This document shows, piece after piece, positions 18,503 through 27,036 of a stretch of 64,000 bases of DNA. The stretch comes from Pseudomonas sp. Marseille-Q3773 (GTDB taxonomy: Bacteria > Pseudomonadota > Gammaproteobacteria > Pseudomonadales > Pseudomonadaceae). The first letter of the stretch is position 1. Each line of letters opens with the position of its first letter. The notes under the pieces were generated by a model. The model was not told where the DNA came from, did not search any database, and saw nothing but the letters and a program-made list of their open reading frames with translations. A program made the translations under genes and the position numbers. The stretch lies in assembly GCF_916618955.1 (NCBI RefSeq), contig NZ_OU745390.1:2046001-2110000 (forward strand). Reading direction: 5' to 3'.

Positions 18503-19696
18503 ATGCGCCAGCCTGCCCACCTTGCCCTGACCTGCCTGCTGGCCGTCGCCGCCACCCTGTCTGCGGCCCTGGCGTCTGCCGCCGGGGGCCAGGCTGCCGA
18601 GCCCTTGCAGGTGCGCATCGGTTACCTGGGCTATCGCCCCGACCCAGGCCCGCTGCTGTCCAACGTCATCCCCGAGCCCAGCGATGCCGGGCTGCAAGGC
18701 GCCAGGCTGGCGATTGTCGACAGCAACAGCAGCGGCCGCTTCCTGCAGCAGCAATTTCAGCTCACCGAGGCCAGCGTCGACAGCCCGGAAGCCCTGCTGC
18801 AGGCCGCCAAGGCCCAGCATGAGCAGGGGCTGAGGCTGTTCGTGGTCAACGCCCCTGCGGCCAGCTTGCAGGCCTTGTCTGGCGCATTGCCTGACAGCCT
18901 GCTGTTCAACGCCGGCAGCCCGGACGACAGCCTGCGCAGCAGCCAGTGCCTGGGCAATGTGCTGCACAGCCTGCCCGGGCGCGCCATGCTGGCCGATGCC
19001 CTGGCGCAATTCCTGGTGCTGCGCAAATGGCAGCGGGTGCTGCTGATCGTTGGCCAGACCGATGACGACCGTGCCTACGCCGCCGCCCTGCGGCGTGCCG
19101 CGAAGCGCTTCGGCCTGCAACTGGTGGCGGAGAAGCCCTGGACCTTCGACAACGACCAGCGCCGCAGCGCCCAGGCCGACATGCCGCTGTTCACCCAGAC
19201 CGCGGAGTACGACGTGGTGCTGGTGGCCGACGAGCGCGGCGACTTCGGCGAGTACCTGCCCTACCAGACCTGGTATCCACGCCCGGTCGCCGGGACCCAG
19301 GGCCTGACCCCGACCGGCTGGCACAAGACCGTGGAAACCTTCGGCGCGGCGCAGCTGCAAAAGCGTTTCGAGGCCCAGGCCGGGCGCTGGATGAACGACC
19401 GCGACTTCGCCGCGTGGATGGCCGTGCGCAGTGTCGCCAGCGCAGTCAGCAAACTGCGTCAGGCCGAACCGCACGCCGTGCAGCAGTTGCTGCTCAGCGA
19501 GCAGTTGCCGCTGGACGGTTTCAAGGGCCGCAAGCTCAGCTATCGCCCGTGGAACGGCGAGCTGCGCCAGCCGATCCCGCTGGTGCAGCCACGGGCGCTG
19601 GTCAGCACTTCGCCGCAGGAAGGTTTCCTGCACCCAACCAACGAAATGGACAGCCTGGGCTACGACAAGCCCGAGGTCAGCTGTCGCTACCCCTGA
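18503..19696 (+). CDS. pedA1: PedA1, periplasmic substrate-binding component of the alcohol-oxidation ABC system
   Basis: 397 residues with a signal peptide (LLAVAATLSAALASAAGG). The body is a type I periplasmic-binding fold of the branched-chain amino-acid receptor kind (RIGYLGYRPDPGP, LARLAIVDSN-like start). It is the receptor-like member of the PQQ-alcohol-dehydrogenase ABC family. In KT2440 PedA1A2BC is needed for growth at low lanthanum. ATG 18503 has GGAG upstream. It is followed by pedA2, pedB and pedC in one operon. Confidence 0.85.
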   Translation: MRQPAHLALTCLLAVAATLSAALASAAGGQAAEPLQVRIGYLGYRPDPGPLLSNVIPEPSDAGLQGARLAIVDSNSSGRFLQQQFQLTEASVDSPEALLQAAKAQHEQGLRLFVVNAPAASLQALSGALPDSLLFNAGSPDDSLRSSQCLGNVLHSLPGRAMLADALAQFLVLRKWQRVLLIVGQTDDDRAYAAALRRAAKRFGLQLVAEKPWTFDNDQRRSAQADMPLFTQTAEYDVVLVADERGDFGEYLPYQTWYPRPVAGTQGLTPTGWHKTVETFGAAQLQKRFEAQAGRWMNDRDFAAWMAVRSVASAVSKLRQAEPHAVQQLLLSEQLPLDGFKGRKLSYRPWNGELRQPIPLVQPRALVSTSPQEGFLHPTNEMDSLGYDKPEVSCRYP

Positions 19697-19728
19697 GCCG
19701 ATAACCACAACAAAAAAAGGATTCCGCC

Positions 19729-20718
19729 ATGCCTCGCCGCCTGTTCCACAGGGCCCTGCTTTACCCCAGTTTGCTGTCGGGCGCCGTGGCGCTCGCCAGC
19801 AGCCAGGCCATGGCCGCCACCGCCTGGGTGTCCAACGAGAAGGACAACAGCCTCAGCCTGATCGACCTGCAAACCCTGGAAGTCACCGACACCCTGCCGG
19901 TAGGCCAGCGCCCGCGCGGCCTGCTGCTGTCCCACGACCACACACTGCTGTACATCTGCGCCAGCGATTCGGACCGGGTCCAGGTGATGGACGTGGCCAC
20001 CCGCAAGATCATCAAGGAACTGCCCTCCGGCAAGGACCCCGAGCAGTTCGCCCTGCACCCCAACGACCGCTGGCTGTACGTGTCCAACGAGGACGACGCG
20101 CTGGTAACCGTGATCGACACCCAGACCGACAAGGTGCTCGGCCAGATCGATGTCGGTATCGAGCCTGAAGGCATGGCGGTGAGCCCGGATGGCAAGTGGG
20201 CGGTCAATACCAGCGAAACCACCAACATGCTGCACTGGATCGACACCAGCACCCAGACCCTGGCCGAAAGCACCCCGGTCGACCAGCGGCCACGCTTTGT
20301 CGAGTTCAGCCAGGACGGCACGCGGCTGTGGGCCTCGGCGGAAATCGGCGGCACCGTGACCATTCTCGACGTGGCCACGCGCCAGGTGCTGAAAACCCTG
20401 AGTTTCCAGATCAAGGGCGTGCACCCGGACAAGGTCCAGCCAGTGGGGATAAAGCTCAGCGCCGACGGCAAGTACGCCTTCGTCGCCCTGGGCCCCGCCA
20501 ACCATGTGGCGGTGGTCGATGCCAAGACCTTCGAGGTGCTCGACTACCTGCTGGTCGGGCGGCGGGTATGGCAGCTGGCATTCACCCCGGACCAGAGCCA
20601 GTTGCTGGCCACCAACGGCGTCAGCGGTGACGTGTCGGTGATCGATGCGAAGAACCTCAAGGTGCTCAAGTCGGTGAAGGTCGGCCGCTACCCCTGGGGC
20701 GTGGTGGTGACGCCATGA
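19729..20718 (+). CDS. pedA2: PedA2, exported YVTN beta-propeller protein
   Basis: 329 residues with a signal peptide cut near QAMAAT. Seven or so repeats of the type VSNEDDALVTVIDTQTDKVL form a beta-propeller. It is the repeat protein that always accompanies the PQQ-linked ABC transporter. Its 3' end overlaps pedB by 4 bases. RBS AAAGGATTC. Role likely periplasmic binding or docking; ligand unknown. Confidence 0.87.
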   Translation: MPRRLFHRALLYPSLLSGAVALASSQAMAATAWVSNEKDNSLSLIDLQTLEVTDTLPVGQRPRGLLLSHDHTLLYICASDSDRVQVMDVATRKIIKELPSGKDPEQFALHPNDRWLYVSNEDDALVTVIDTQTDKVLGQIDVGIEPEGMAVSPDGKWAVNTSETTNMLHWIDTSTQTLAESTPVDQRPRFVEFSQDGTRLWASAEIGGTVTILDVATRQVLKTLSFQIKGVHPDKVQPVGIKLSADGKYAFVALGPANHVAVVDAKTFEVLDYLLVGRRVWQLAFTPDQSQLLATNGVSGDVSVIDAKNLKVLKSVKVGRYPWGVVVTP

Positions 20719-21455
20719 ATACGCTGGAAGTCAGTGACCTGAGCTTTGCCTACGGTCAGCGCCAGGCACTCAGGCACGTCGCGTTCAGCCTGGCGCCGGG
20801 GCGCTTCGCTGCGCTGCTGGGCCCCAACGGGGCCGGCAAGTCGACCTTGATCGCCCTGCTCACGCGGCTCTACGACCTGCAGCAGGGCGACATCCGCGTG
20901 GGCGGCTGTTCCCTGCGCGATGCCGCACGCCCCGCCTTGCGCCAGTTGGGCGTGGTATTCCAGCAAAGCACCCTGGACCTGGACCTCAGCGTCGAACAGA
21001 ACCTGCGCTACCACGCCTCGCTGCATGGCCTGTCGCGGCGCCAGGCCAACCTGCGGGTGGACGCCGAACTGGCCCGCCAGGGCCTCGACGAGCGCCGCCG
21101 CGAACCAGTCCGGGCATTGAATATCGGCCATCGACGCCGGGTCGAGATTGCCCGCGCGCTGCTGCATGAGCCGCGCCTGCTGTTGCTCGACGAAGCCAGC
21201 GTCGGCCTCGACCCGGCCAGCCGCCTGGCGCTCAACCAGCACCTGCGGCTGCTGTGCCGCGAACAACGCCTGAGCGTGCTGTGGACCACCCACCTGCTGG
21301 ACGAAGTCCAACCCAGCGATGACCTGCTGATCCTGCATCAGGGGCGCCTGGTGGCCAGCGGCACGGCCGCGGCCCTGAGCCAGGCGCACGGCGGTGACCT
21401 CGACCACGCCTTCGCCCGCCTGACCAGCGCACCTTCAGGAGCCAACGCCCAATGA
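20715..21455 (+). CDS. pedB: PedB, ABC transporter ATPase
   Basis: 246 residues with Walker A GPNGAGKST, Walker B LLLLDEASVGLD and switch histidine in WTTHLLDE. The ABC signature, normally LSGGQ, reads LNIGHRRRVEIARAL, keeping one of the two glycines. This is odd and may reduce or alter ATPase activity, though close PQQ-linked homologues may share part of it. It is coupled by 4-base overlaps to pedA2 and pedC. Confidence 0.9.
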   Translation: MNTLEVSDLSFAYGQRQALRHVAFSLAPGRFAALLGPNGAGKSTLIALLTRLYDLQQGDIRVGGCSLRDAARPALRQLGVVFQQSTLDLDLSVEQNLRYHASLHGLSRRQANLRVDAELARQGLDERRREPVRALNIGHRRRVEIARALLHEPRLLLLDEASVGLDPASRLALNQHLRLLCREQRLSVLWTTHLLDEVQPSDDLLILHQGRLVASGTAAALSQAHGGDLDHAFARLTSAPSGANAQ

Positions 21456-22243
21456 ACGCCTACTGGCAATGCTTCAACGGCATACTGCTGCGCGAATGCC
21501 TGCGTTTCGTCCTGCAGCGCACGCGCTTTCTCAGCGCCCTGGTGCGCCCGCTGCTGTGGCTGCTGGTGTTCGCCGCCGGGTTTCGCGCGGCCCTGGGCAT
21601 CGCCATCATCGAGCCCTACGACACCTATATCCCCTACGAGGTGTACATCATCCCCGGCCTGGCTTGCATGATCCTGTTGTTCAACGGCATGCAGGGTTCG
21701 CTGTCGATGGTCTATGACCGCGAGATGGGCAGCATGCGCGTGCTGCTGACCAGCCCGTTGCCACGGCCGTTCCTGCTGGGCAGCAAGCTGTTGGCGACCT
21801 CGTTGATTTCCCTGCTGCAGGTGTATGCCTTCCTGGCCATTGCCTGGCTGTACGGTGTGCAACCACCCGCCGCCGGCTTGCTCCTGGCGCTACCGGCACT
21901 ATTGCTGGTGGCATTGATGCTCAGCGCCCTGGGGTTGTTGCTGTCGAACGCGATCCGCCAGCTGGAGAACTTTGCCGGGGTGATGAATTTCGTGATTTTC
22001 CCCCTGTTCTTCCTGTCTTCGGCGCTGTACCCGTTGTGGAAGATGCGCGAGTCCAGCCAGTGGCTGTATTGGCTTTGCGCCGTGAACCCGTTCACCCATG
22101 CCGTGGAACTGGTGCGCTTTGCCTTGTATGAACGCTTCAACCCGCTGGCGCTGGCGGTATGCTTGGGGCTGACCGTGTTGTTCACCCTGCTGGCGATCCT
22201 TACCTTCAACCCCCAGCATGCCGCGCTGCGCAAGCCGCGCTGA
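21452..22243 (+). CDS. pedC: PedC, ABC-2 type permease
   Basis: 263 residues with six membrane segments of the ABC-2 (efflux) family, for example LVRPLLWLLVFAAGF and VMNFVIFPLFFLSSALYPLW. It is the membrane half of the PedB transporter. The export-type fold beside a periplasmic receptor is unusual and is a feature of this family. The gene ends just before a BIME. Confidence 0.9.
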   Translation: MNAYWQCFNGILLRECLRFVLQRTRFLSALVRPLLWLLVFAAGFRAALGIAIIEPYDTYIPYEVYIIPGLACMILLFNGMQGSLSMVYDREMGSMRVLLTSPLPRPFLLGSKLLATSLISLLQVYAFLAIAWLYGVQPPAAGLLLALPALLLVALMLSALGLLLSNAIRQLENFAGVMNFVIFPLFFLSSALYPLWKMRESSQWLYWLCAVNPFTHAVELVRFALYERFNPLALAVCLGLTVLFTLLAILTFNPQHAALRKPR

Positions 22244-22299
22244 TTGGCAGCTGTCTCCCTCCGGACCCTTCGCCGAACCCGACGAAGGAACACGGTCCG

Positions 22300-22384
22300 T
22301 GTGGGAGCGGGTTTACCCGCGAAGAAGACGACGCGGTGCATGGCACCGGCTTCGCCGGTGTTCGCGGGTAAACCCGCTCCCACA
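22300..22384. repeat. REP pair (BIME) after pedC
   Basis: A perfect 24-bp inverted repeat: arms 22300-22323 and 22361-22384 (TGTGGGAGCGGG...CCCGCTCCCACA), with the GGCACCGGCTTCGCCGG core between. Confidence 0.87.
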
Positions 22385-22431
22385 GGGATCGCGCATGCGT
22401 TCAGATACTGGGCACAGAGGCGCCCGGCCAT

Positions 22432-22445
22432 CTACTACTTTAGTA
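22432..22445 (+). promoter_or_regulatory. Putative ped/erc operator upstream of the CXXXCW gene
   Basis: CTACTACTTTAGTA lies 82 bases before the start at 22527, almost the same distance as the similar site at pedA1 (81 bases). Confidence 0.4.
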
Positions 22446-22526
22446 CTGCCTTTGCTGTCTGATCGTCGCATTCACAATGCCCCGCCACTGGCATGTAATG
22501 GGCCTATAACAAAAAGGATAAACCCC

Positions 22527-23087
22527 ATGCCACGTGCCCTGCCCCGGCTGCCACGCCCATTGCTGGCAGCGCTTTCGCTGAGCCTGACGCTGGGCATAGC
22601 CCAGGCCGACAGCACACCGCTGTTTTCCGCCGAGGGCTATCGCACTACCCTCTACCGCAGCCCGACCCCACAGCAGGTCGAAGGCGGCCAGGTCATCGAC
22701 ACCGCCACGCTGCAAAACCTGCTGGGGCACACCCCAAAGCCGGTGCTGATCGACGTCTATCGCCGCCAATGGCTGCAAGGCCGCTTCATCGAAGATGAAC
22801 CCCACACCAACATCCCCGGCAGCCGCTGGCTGGCCAACACCGGCGACGGCGAGCTGAGCCCAGCGTGGCACGACTACTTCGTGCGCAACCTGCAAAAAGC
22901 CACCGCCGGGCGCACGGAGCAACCGCTGGTCTTTTACTGCCGCTCCGATTGCTGGTTAAGCTGGAACGCGGTAAAACGCGCAAAAGCCCTGGGCTATAAG
23001 AATCTGTATTGGTATCGCGACGGCCTGGACGCCTGGCAGCAAGCCAACCTGCCACTGCAACCGGCACAGCCGGAACCCTTCCCCTGA
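22527..23087 (+). CDS. Rhodanese-like periplasmic protein with C-x3-C-W motif, PQQ-catabolism associated
   Basis: 186 residues with a signal peptide (LLAALSLSLTLGIAQA). The C-terminal half is a rhodanese-type fold with active-site loop FYCRSDCWLSWNA, two cysteines and a Trp, as in the 'PQQ-dependent catabolism-associated CXXCW motif' family. The first Cys could carry a persulfide, which would fit the SoxYZ-like carrier and SoxH-like hydrolase in the same cluster; that link is inference. AAAAGGATAA serves as RBS region. Confidence 0.85.
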   Translation: MPRALPRLPRPLLAALSLSLTLGIAQADSTPLFSAEGYRTTLYRSPTPQQVEGGQVIDTATLQNLLGHTPKPVLIDVYRRQWLQGRFIEDEPHTNIPGSRWLANTGDGELSPAWHDYFVRNLQKATAGRTEQPLVFYCRSDCWLSWNAVKRAKALGYKNLYWYRDGLDAWQQANLPLQPAQPEPFP

Positions 23088-23145
23088 GTTCATTGCCTGC
23101 GAACGCGTGCCCCGCTCCATCCCATAAAAACGAGGTGAAAAGGCC

Positions 23146-23811
23146 ATGTACAAAATTCTGATTGCCGACGATCACCCGCTGTTTCGCGAAGCCATCCACA
23201 ATGTCATCAGCGACGGGTTCCAGGGCAGCGAAGTCATGGAAACCGCCGACCTGGACAGTGCCCTGGCGCTGACCCGCGAACACGATGACCTCGACCTGAT
23301 CCTGCTCGACCTGAACATGCCTGGCATGCACGGCCTCAACGGCCTGATCACCCTGCGCAACGAGGCCCCCACCACACCGGTGGTGATCGTCTCGGCCGAG
23401 CAGGAAAAGCAGATCGTGCTGCAGGCCATCACCTACGGGGCGGTGGGGTTCATCACCAAGTCCTCGCCACGTTCGCAGATGATCGACGCGATTGAGCAGA
23501 TCCTCAACGGCAACGTCTACCTGCCGCCCGATATCATCCGCGCCCAGAAAAGCAGCACCAGCCGGCGCCTGAACGATACCCCGAGCTTCCCGCCGGAAAT
23601 GCTCCAGGCGCTGACCCGCAAGCAATTGCTGGTGCTCGAGCGCATGACCAAGGGCGAGTCGAACAAGCAGATCGCCTACACCCTGGATATCGCCGAAACC
23701 ACGGTCAAGGCCCACGTTTCGGCGATCCTGCGCAAACTCAACGTGCACAACCGGGTGCAGGCAATCCTCAGCGCCGGCGATATCGACTTCGGTGATTACC
23801 TGCGCCGCTGA
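23146..23811 (+). CDS. agmR: LuxR-type response regulator ErbR/AgmR (PedR1)
   Basis: 221 residues: receiver with D55 ([13 protein letters not shown]) and Lys in FITKSSPRS, linker, and LuxR helix-turn-helix ([34 protein letters not shown]). The P. aeruginosa homologue ErbR is the top regulator of ethanol oxidation. RBS ACGAGGTGAAAAGG. It converges with the ErcS'-type kinase only 5 bases away, so the pair may not share a transcript. Confidence 0.9.
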   Translation: MYKILIADDHPLFREAIHNVISDGFQGSEVMETADLDSALALTREHDDLDLILLDLNMPGMHGLNGLITLRNEAPTTPVVIVSAEQEKQIVLQAITYGAVGFITKSSPRSQMIDAIEQILNGNVYLPPDIIRAQKSSTSRRLNDTPSFPPEMLQALTRKQLLVLERMTKGESNKQIAYTLDIAETTVKAHVSAILRKLNVHNRVQAILSAGDIDFGDYLRR

Positions 23812-23816
23812 ACCGG

Positions 23817-25766
23817 CTACGCGCCAAGCGATGGCTGGCTGCTGGCAAGCAGGTGGCTCATCGCCGTTTTCAGCTTCATCGGCCGCACCGGCTTGTGCAT
23901 CAGGGTGTGGCCGAGCTCGCGGATCTGCTGCTTGAGCTCGTTGCTGTAGTTGGCGGTGATCATCAAGGCCGGTAGCGGCTGGGTGCGGCGGGCGTTGATC
24001 CGCGCCACTGCATCGACACCATTGCAGTCGTTGTCGAGGTGGTAGTCGGCAATCAGCAGGTCGGCTTCGGCGTGGTAGTTGTCCACCTGGCGCGCCAGGT
24101 CTTCCTCCGACAATGCGGTCACCACCCGGCAGCCCCAGCCCTCCAGCAATGTGCGCATGCCGGCGCAGATGGCGGCATCGTTATCCAGCACCCACACCCG
24201 CGCGCCACGCAGGCGTTCCAGCATCGGTTCGCTGATCGCCAGGCTTGGCTGGGCCTTGGGCGCGGCAGTGCTCAGTGGCACCTCCACCGCGAACACAGAG
24301 CCTTTGCCCAGCCAGGAACGCACCCGAATACGATGGCCAAGGATACCGGCGATCTTTTCCACGATCGCCAGGCCCAGGCCCAGGCCTCGGTCCTGTTGCG
24401 GGCGCTGCACATCGCCGCGGCGGAACTCCTGGAACATTTCCTCCAGGTGCTCTTCGGCAATGCCGATGCCGCTGTCCCACACTTCGATGCGCAGGCCGCC
24501 GCGCAGGCGCCGGCAACCCAGCACCACGCGCCCACGCGGGGTATAGCGAATGGCGTTGCTGAGCAGGTTGCGCAGGATCCGCGCCAACAACTGGATATCA
24601 CTGCGCACCACGGCCGAACAGCTCACGAAATGCAACGCCAGCCCTTCGCTGCGGGCCACCTGGGCATACTCGGCGGCAAGGTTGTCCATCAGTTCGCCAA
24701 GGGCGAAGGGGGCGACGTCGGCCTTGATCACCCCGGCGTCCAGCTTGGAAATATCCACCAGGGTGCCCAGCAGGTTCTCCACATCCTCCAGCGAGTTGCT
24801 GACATTGCGTACCAGCTGCGTGCTGTCCTGCGGTTCGCGGCTTTCGAGCAGCGCACTGGTGAACAGCCGCGCCGCATTCAACGGTTGCAGCAGGTCATGG
24901 CTGACCGCCGCGAGGAACTTGGTCTTCGACAGGTTGGCCTGTTCGGCCTCGCGCTTGGCCTCGCGCAGGCGCGCTTCGGCGCGGCTGCGCTCCTCGATCT
25001 CGCGCAGCAGTTGCTCGTTGAGGCTGGTCAGTTCGGCCGTGCGCTCACGTACCCGTTGCTCGAGGTGCTGATAGGCCTGGTGCAGCGCTTGCGCCGTATT
25101 GCGCCGCTCGGTGATATCGCGGATCAGCACGAAGATGCCGGCCACTTCGCCATTGGCCAGGCGGTTCGGCACGTAGGAACGCAGCATGTAGCGTTCCTGC
25201 CCGCTGCTGTTGGTTTCAGCGAACTCGAACGTCACGCTCTCGCCGGCCAGCGCGCGTACCACATAAGCTTCCAGGCGCTGGTAATGCTGTTCGCTGTGGG
25301 CCTCGCGCAGGCTCAGGCCGAGCATCACGCCGGGTGGCCAGCAGTACCATTCTTCGTAGACCTTGTTGGTGAATTCGTAGACCAGGTCGGCGTTGAGGTA
25401 GGCGATCAGCGCCGGGACATTGTCGGTGATCAGGCGGATCTGGTGCTGGTGTGCAGTCTCGGCCCGCTGCCGCGCTTCGCTGAGCAGGCGGTTGACGGCC
25501 TTGAGCTCGGCCATTGCCTGGTTCAGGGCATCGGTGCGTTCGCGCACCTGCTCGGCCAGCACCACCGAGTGCTGGAACGCCGCGTAAGGGTCGTTGCCTC
25601 GCGTCACACCGGACTCGACGCGCTCGATCAGGGCGCCGTTGATACGCTGCAGCTTATGGTTTTCATGTTGCAGCCGGGTGATTTCCAGCTGCAGGTCAGC
25701 GATTGACGGGAGGCCGGTTGCGGGCAATGGCGACGCCGGTGAAGGTCTGGTTGATGTGCATGCCAT
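23817..25766 (-). CDS. ercS': Hybrid sensor histidine kinase ErcS'-like (PedS1)
   Basis: 649 residues, no membrane segment. Order: N-terminal coiled coil (25-110), PAS (110-225, ending RDITERR), coiled coil (225-280), HisKA with H290 in AVSHDLLQPLNAARLF, HATPase (RNLLSNAIRY, DSGIGIA, GLGLGLAIVE), receiver with Asp in LLIADYHLDND. It shares its layout with ErcS at 3046. The start at 25766 overlaps the FIST gene by 71 bases; a later non-ATG start would shorten the overlap. It is a likely phosphodonor for ErbR/AgmR. Confidence 0.85.
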   Translation of the reverse strand: MACTSTRPSPASPLPATGLPSIADLQLEITRLQHENHKLQRINGALIERVESGVTRGNDPYAAFQHSVVLAEQVRERTDALNQAMAELKAVNRLLSEARQRAETAHQHQIRLITDNVPALIAYLNADLVYEFTNKVYEEWYCWPPGVMLGLSLREAHSEQHYQRLEAYVVRALAGESVTFEFAETNSSGQERYMLRSYVPNRLANGEVAGIFVLIRDITERRNTAQALHQAYQHLEQRVRERTAELTSLNEQLLREIEERSRAEARLREAKREAEQANLSKTKFLAAVSHDLLQPLNAARLFTSALLESREPQDSTQLVRNVSNSLEDVENLLGTLVDISKLDAGVIKADVAPFALGELMDNLAAEYAQVARSEGLALHFVSCSAVVRSDIQLLARILRNLLSNAIRYTPRGRVVLGCRRLRGGLRIEVWDSGIGIAEEHLEEMFQEFRRGDVQRPQQDRGLGLGLAIVEKIAGILGHRIRVRSWLGKGSVFAVEVPLSTAAPKAQPSLAISEPMLERLRGARVWVLDNDAAICAGMRTLLEGWGCRVVTALSEEDLARQVDNYHAEADLLIADYHLDNDCNGVDAVARINARRTQPLPALMITANYSNELKQQIRELGHTLMHKPVRPMKLKTAMSHLLASSQPSLGA

Positions 25767-26859
25767 TGAACTGTTCTCCGTAGGTGTTGAAGCCGATCAC
25801 CCGCTGCTCGCGCAGGAACGCGCCGATCGGCTCCAGGCCGTGCTGGCCTTCCAGTTCCAGCCGCCGCAGGAAGCAATCGCAACCGATGGTCAGCAACAGT
25901 GGGCCGAGACGCTGCTGCAGGCCGTCGAACAGCTGGTGCAGATTGGGCAACAGCGGGCCCGGCGTCATGGCGGTGAGGACGATGCCGTTCTCCACCGCGC
26001 AGTAGAAGCTCAGGCTCTGGTCCGGGTGAACTTGCTGGATCGCTCGCACGTAGTACTGGTCATGGATGCGTACGGCCAGCGGGTGGGCGGCGAAAACCTG
26101 ATGGTCGAGCGCTGCCACCGGCACGCCGATGTGCCGGGCGTACTCCTCGGCTGCCGGCTCGGCATTCAGTTCATAGACCCGGCGCAAGGCACTGTCGGCA
26201 CCGGTGACCACCAGCTTGTCCTGCCGCGGCAGGATGTGGTGGGTGGTGAACACCTCGAAGTCGAGCCAGGTATTGACCAGCACCACCACCGCCGCGCCAT
26301 TATGGAACGCGCCGCCGAAGTACACGTGGGTGCGGGTCAGGTAGTTGTCGTCACCGGCCGAACCGCCAAAATGCGGAATATCCCCGAGGGCGGCGCTGAG
26401 CGCCGCGAGCACCATCTCCTCACGGCTGGACAGGCCGTCGAGCAGGGTCAGGGCAAAGCTGTGGCCCTTGATCGGCGCCAGGGTATTGCTGCGGCAGGTA
26501 CCGACCAGGCGCTCGACCATTTGCTGGGCATCGATCAGGCTGAAGTGCTCCATCTCGTCGATCAGCCCGGTGGCGATGGAGAAATGCCGATGGTCGAACC
26601 CGACCGCCGTGATGCAGTTGCGGCCATAGCCCAGCGGGGTGATTTCGCCGGCGCTGGTGTAACCGACCAGGCGGATGCCGCCAAACCCTTGCTCCAGGGC
26701 CTCGGCCAGCACCTGCAGGTCGTATTCGGCGGAACAGAAGAACAGCACGAAGCCCAGGTGCGGATGCAGCAGCTTCACTGCCAGCTCCTGGGCTGCCAGC
26801 CGGGCGTCGGTTGCCTGGGACATGGCACTGACCACACCGTCGTTGTGAGCCTGCTGCAT
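25696..26859 (-). CDS. FIST N/C-domain sensory protein
   Basis: 387 residues. N-terminal FIST domain (FVLFFCSAEYD, LVGYTSAGEITPLGY, FGGSAGDD) and FIST_C (FLREQRVIGFNTYGEQFNGMHINQTF). FIST proteins are thought to bind small ligands and feed signal-transduction partners. The overlap with the hybrid-kinase gene downstream suggests that it supplies the kinase's input. Start ATG 26859 has GGAG seven bases upstream. An equivalent gene lies by ercS' in P. aeruginosa. Confidence 0.85.
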   Translation of the reverse strand: MQQAHNDGVVSAMSQATDARLAAQELAVKLLHPHLGFVLFFCSAEYDLQVLAEALEQGFGGIRLVGYTSAGEITPLGYGRNCITAVGFDHRHFSIATGLIDEMEHFSLIDAQQMVERLVGTCRSNTLAPIKGHSFALTLLDGLSSREEMVLAALSAALGDIPHFGGSAGDDNYLTRTHVYFGGAFHNGAAVVVLVNTWLDFEVFTTHHILPRQDKLVVTGADSALRRVYELNAEPAAEEYARHIGVPVAALDHQVFAAHPLAVRIHDQYYVRAIQQVHPDQSLSFYCAVENGIVLTAMTPGPLLPNLHQLFDGLQQRLGPLLLTIGCDCFLRRLELEGQHGLEPIGAFLREQRVIGFNTYGEQFNGMHINQTFTGVAIARNRPPVNR

Positions 26860-26916
26860 CCTGGTCTCCGGCGCGGGTTGGCTGAGCAAAGAGTGTACGA
26901 AGGCAATCGTTGGCGA

Positions 26917-26934
26917 CGAATGCTACTTGCGTAG
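26917..26934 (-). promoter_or_regulatory. Putative ped/erc operator upstream of the FIST gene
   Basis: CGAATGCTACTT at 26917-26928 is identical to 12 bases before pqqA. It continues as GCGTAG, so CTACTTGCGTAG also forms a small 4-bp dyad. It lies 58 bases before the FIST start. Confidence 0.4.
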
Positions 26935-27036
26935 CGGGTGGGCAGTTCCATGGATGTAAAGCGCCCCGCCATTCGGAGCCGCCTTGCGGCCCCCGGCCAC
27001 GGCGCGATGCGCACACCGCGGCTGGGGACTCGGCCA

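Noticed and set aside
16472-19696. A 1074-codon open frame on the plus strand
   Set aside because: It runs antisense through pedR2 and pedS2, both with clear motifs; only the part from 18503 (pedA1) has protein character. GC-rich DNA often leaves such frames open.
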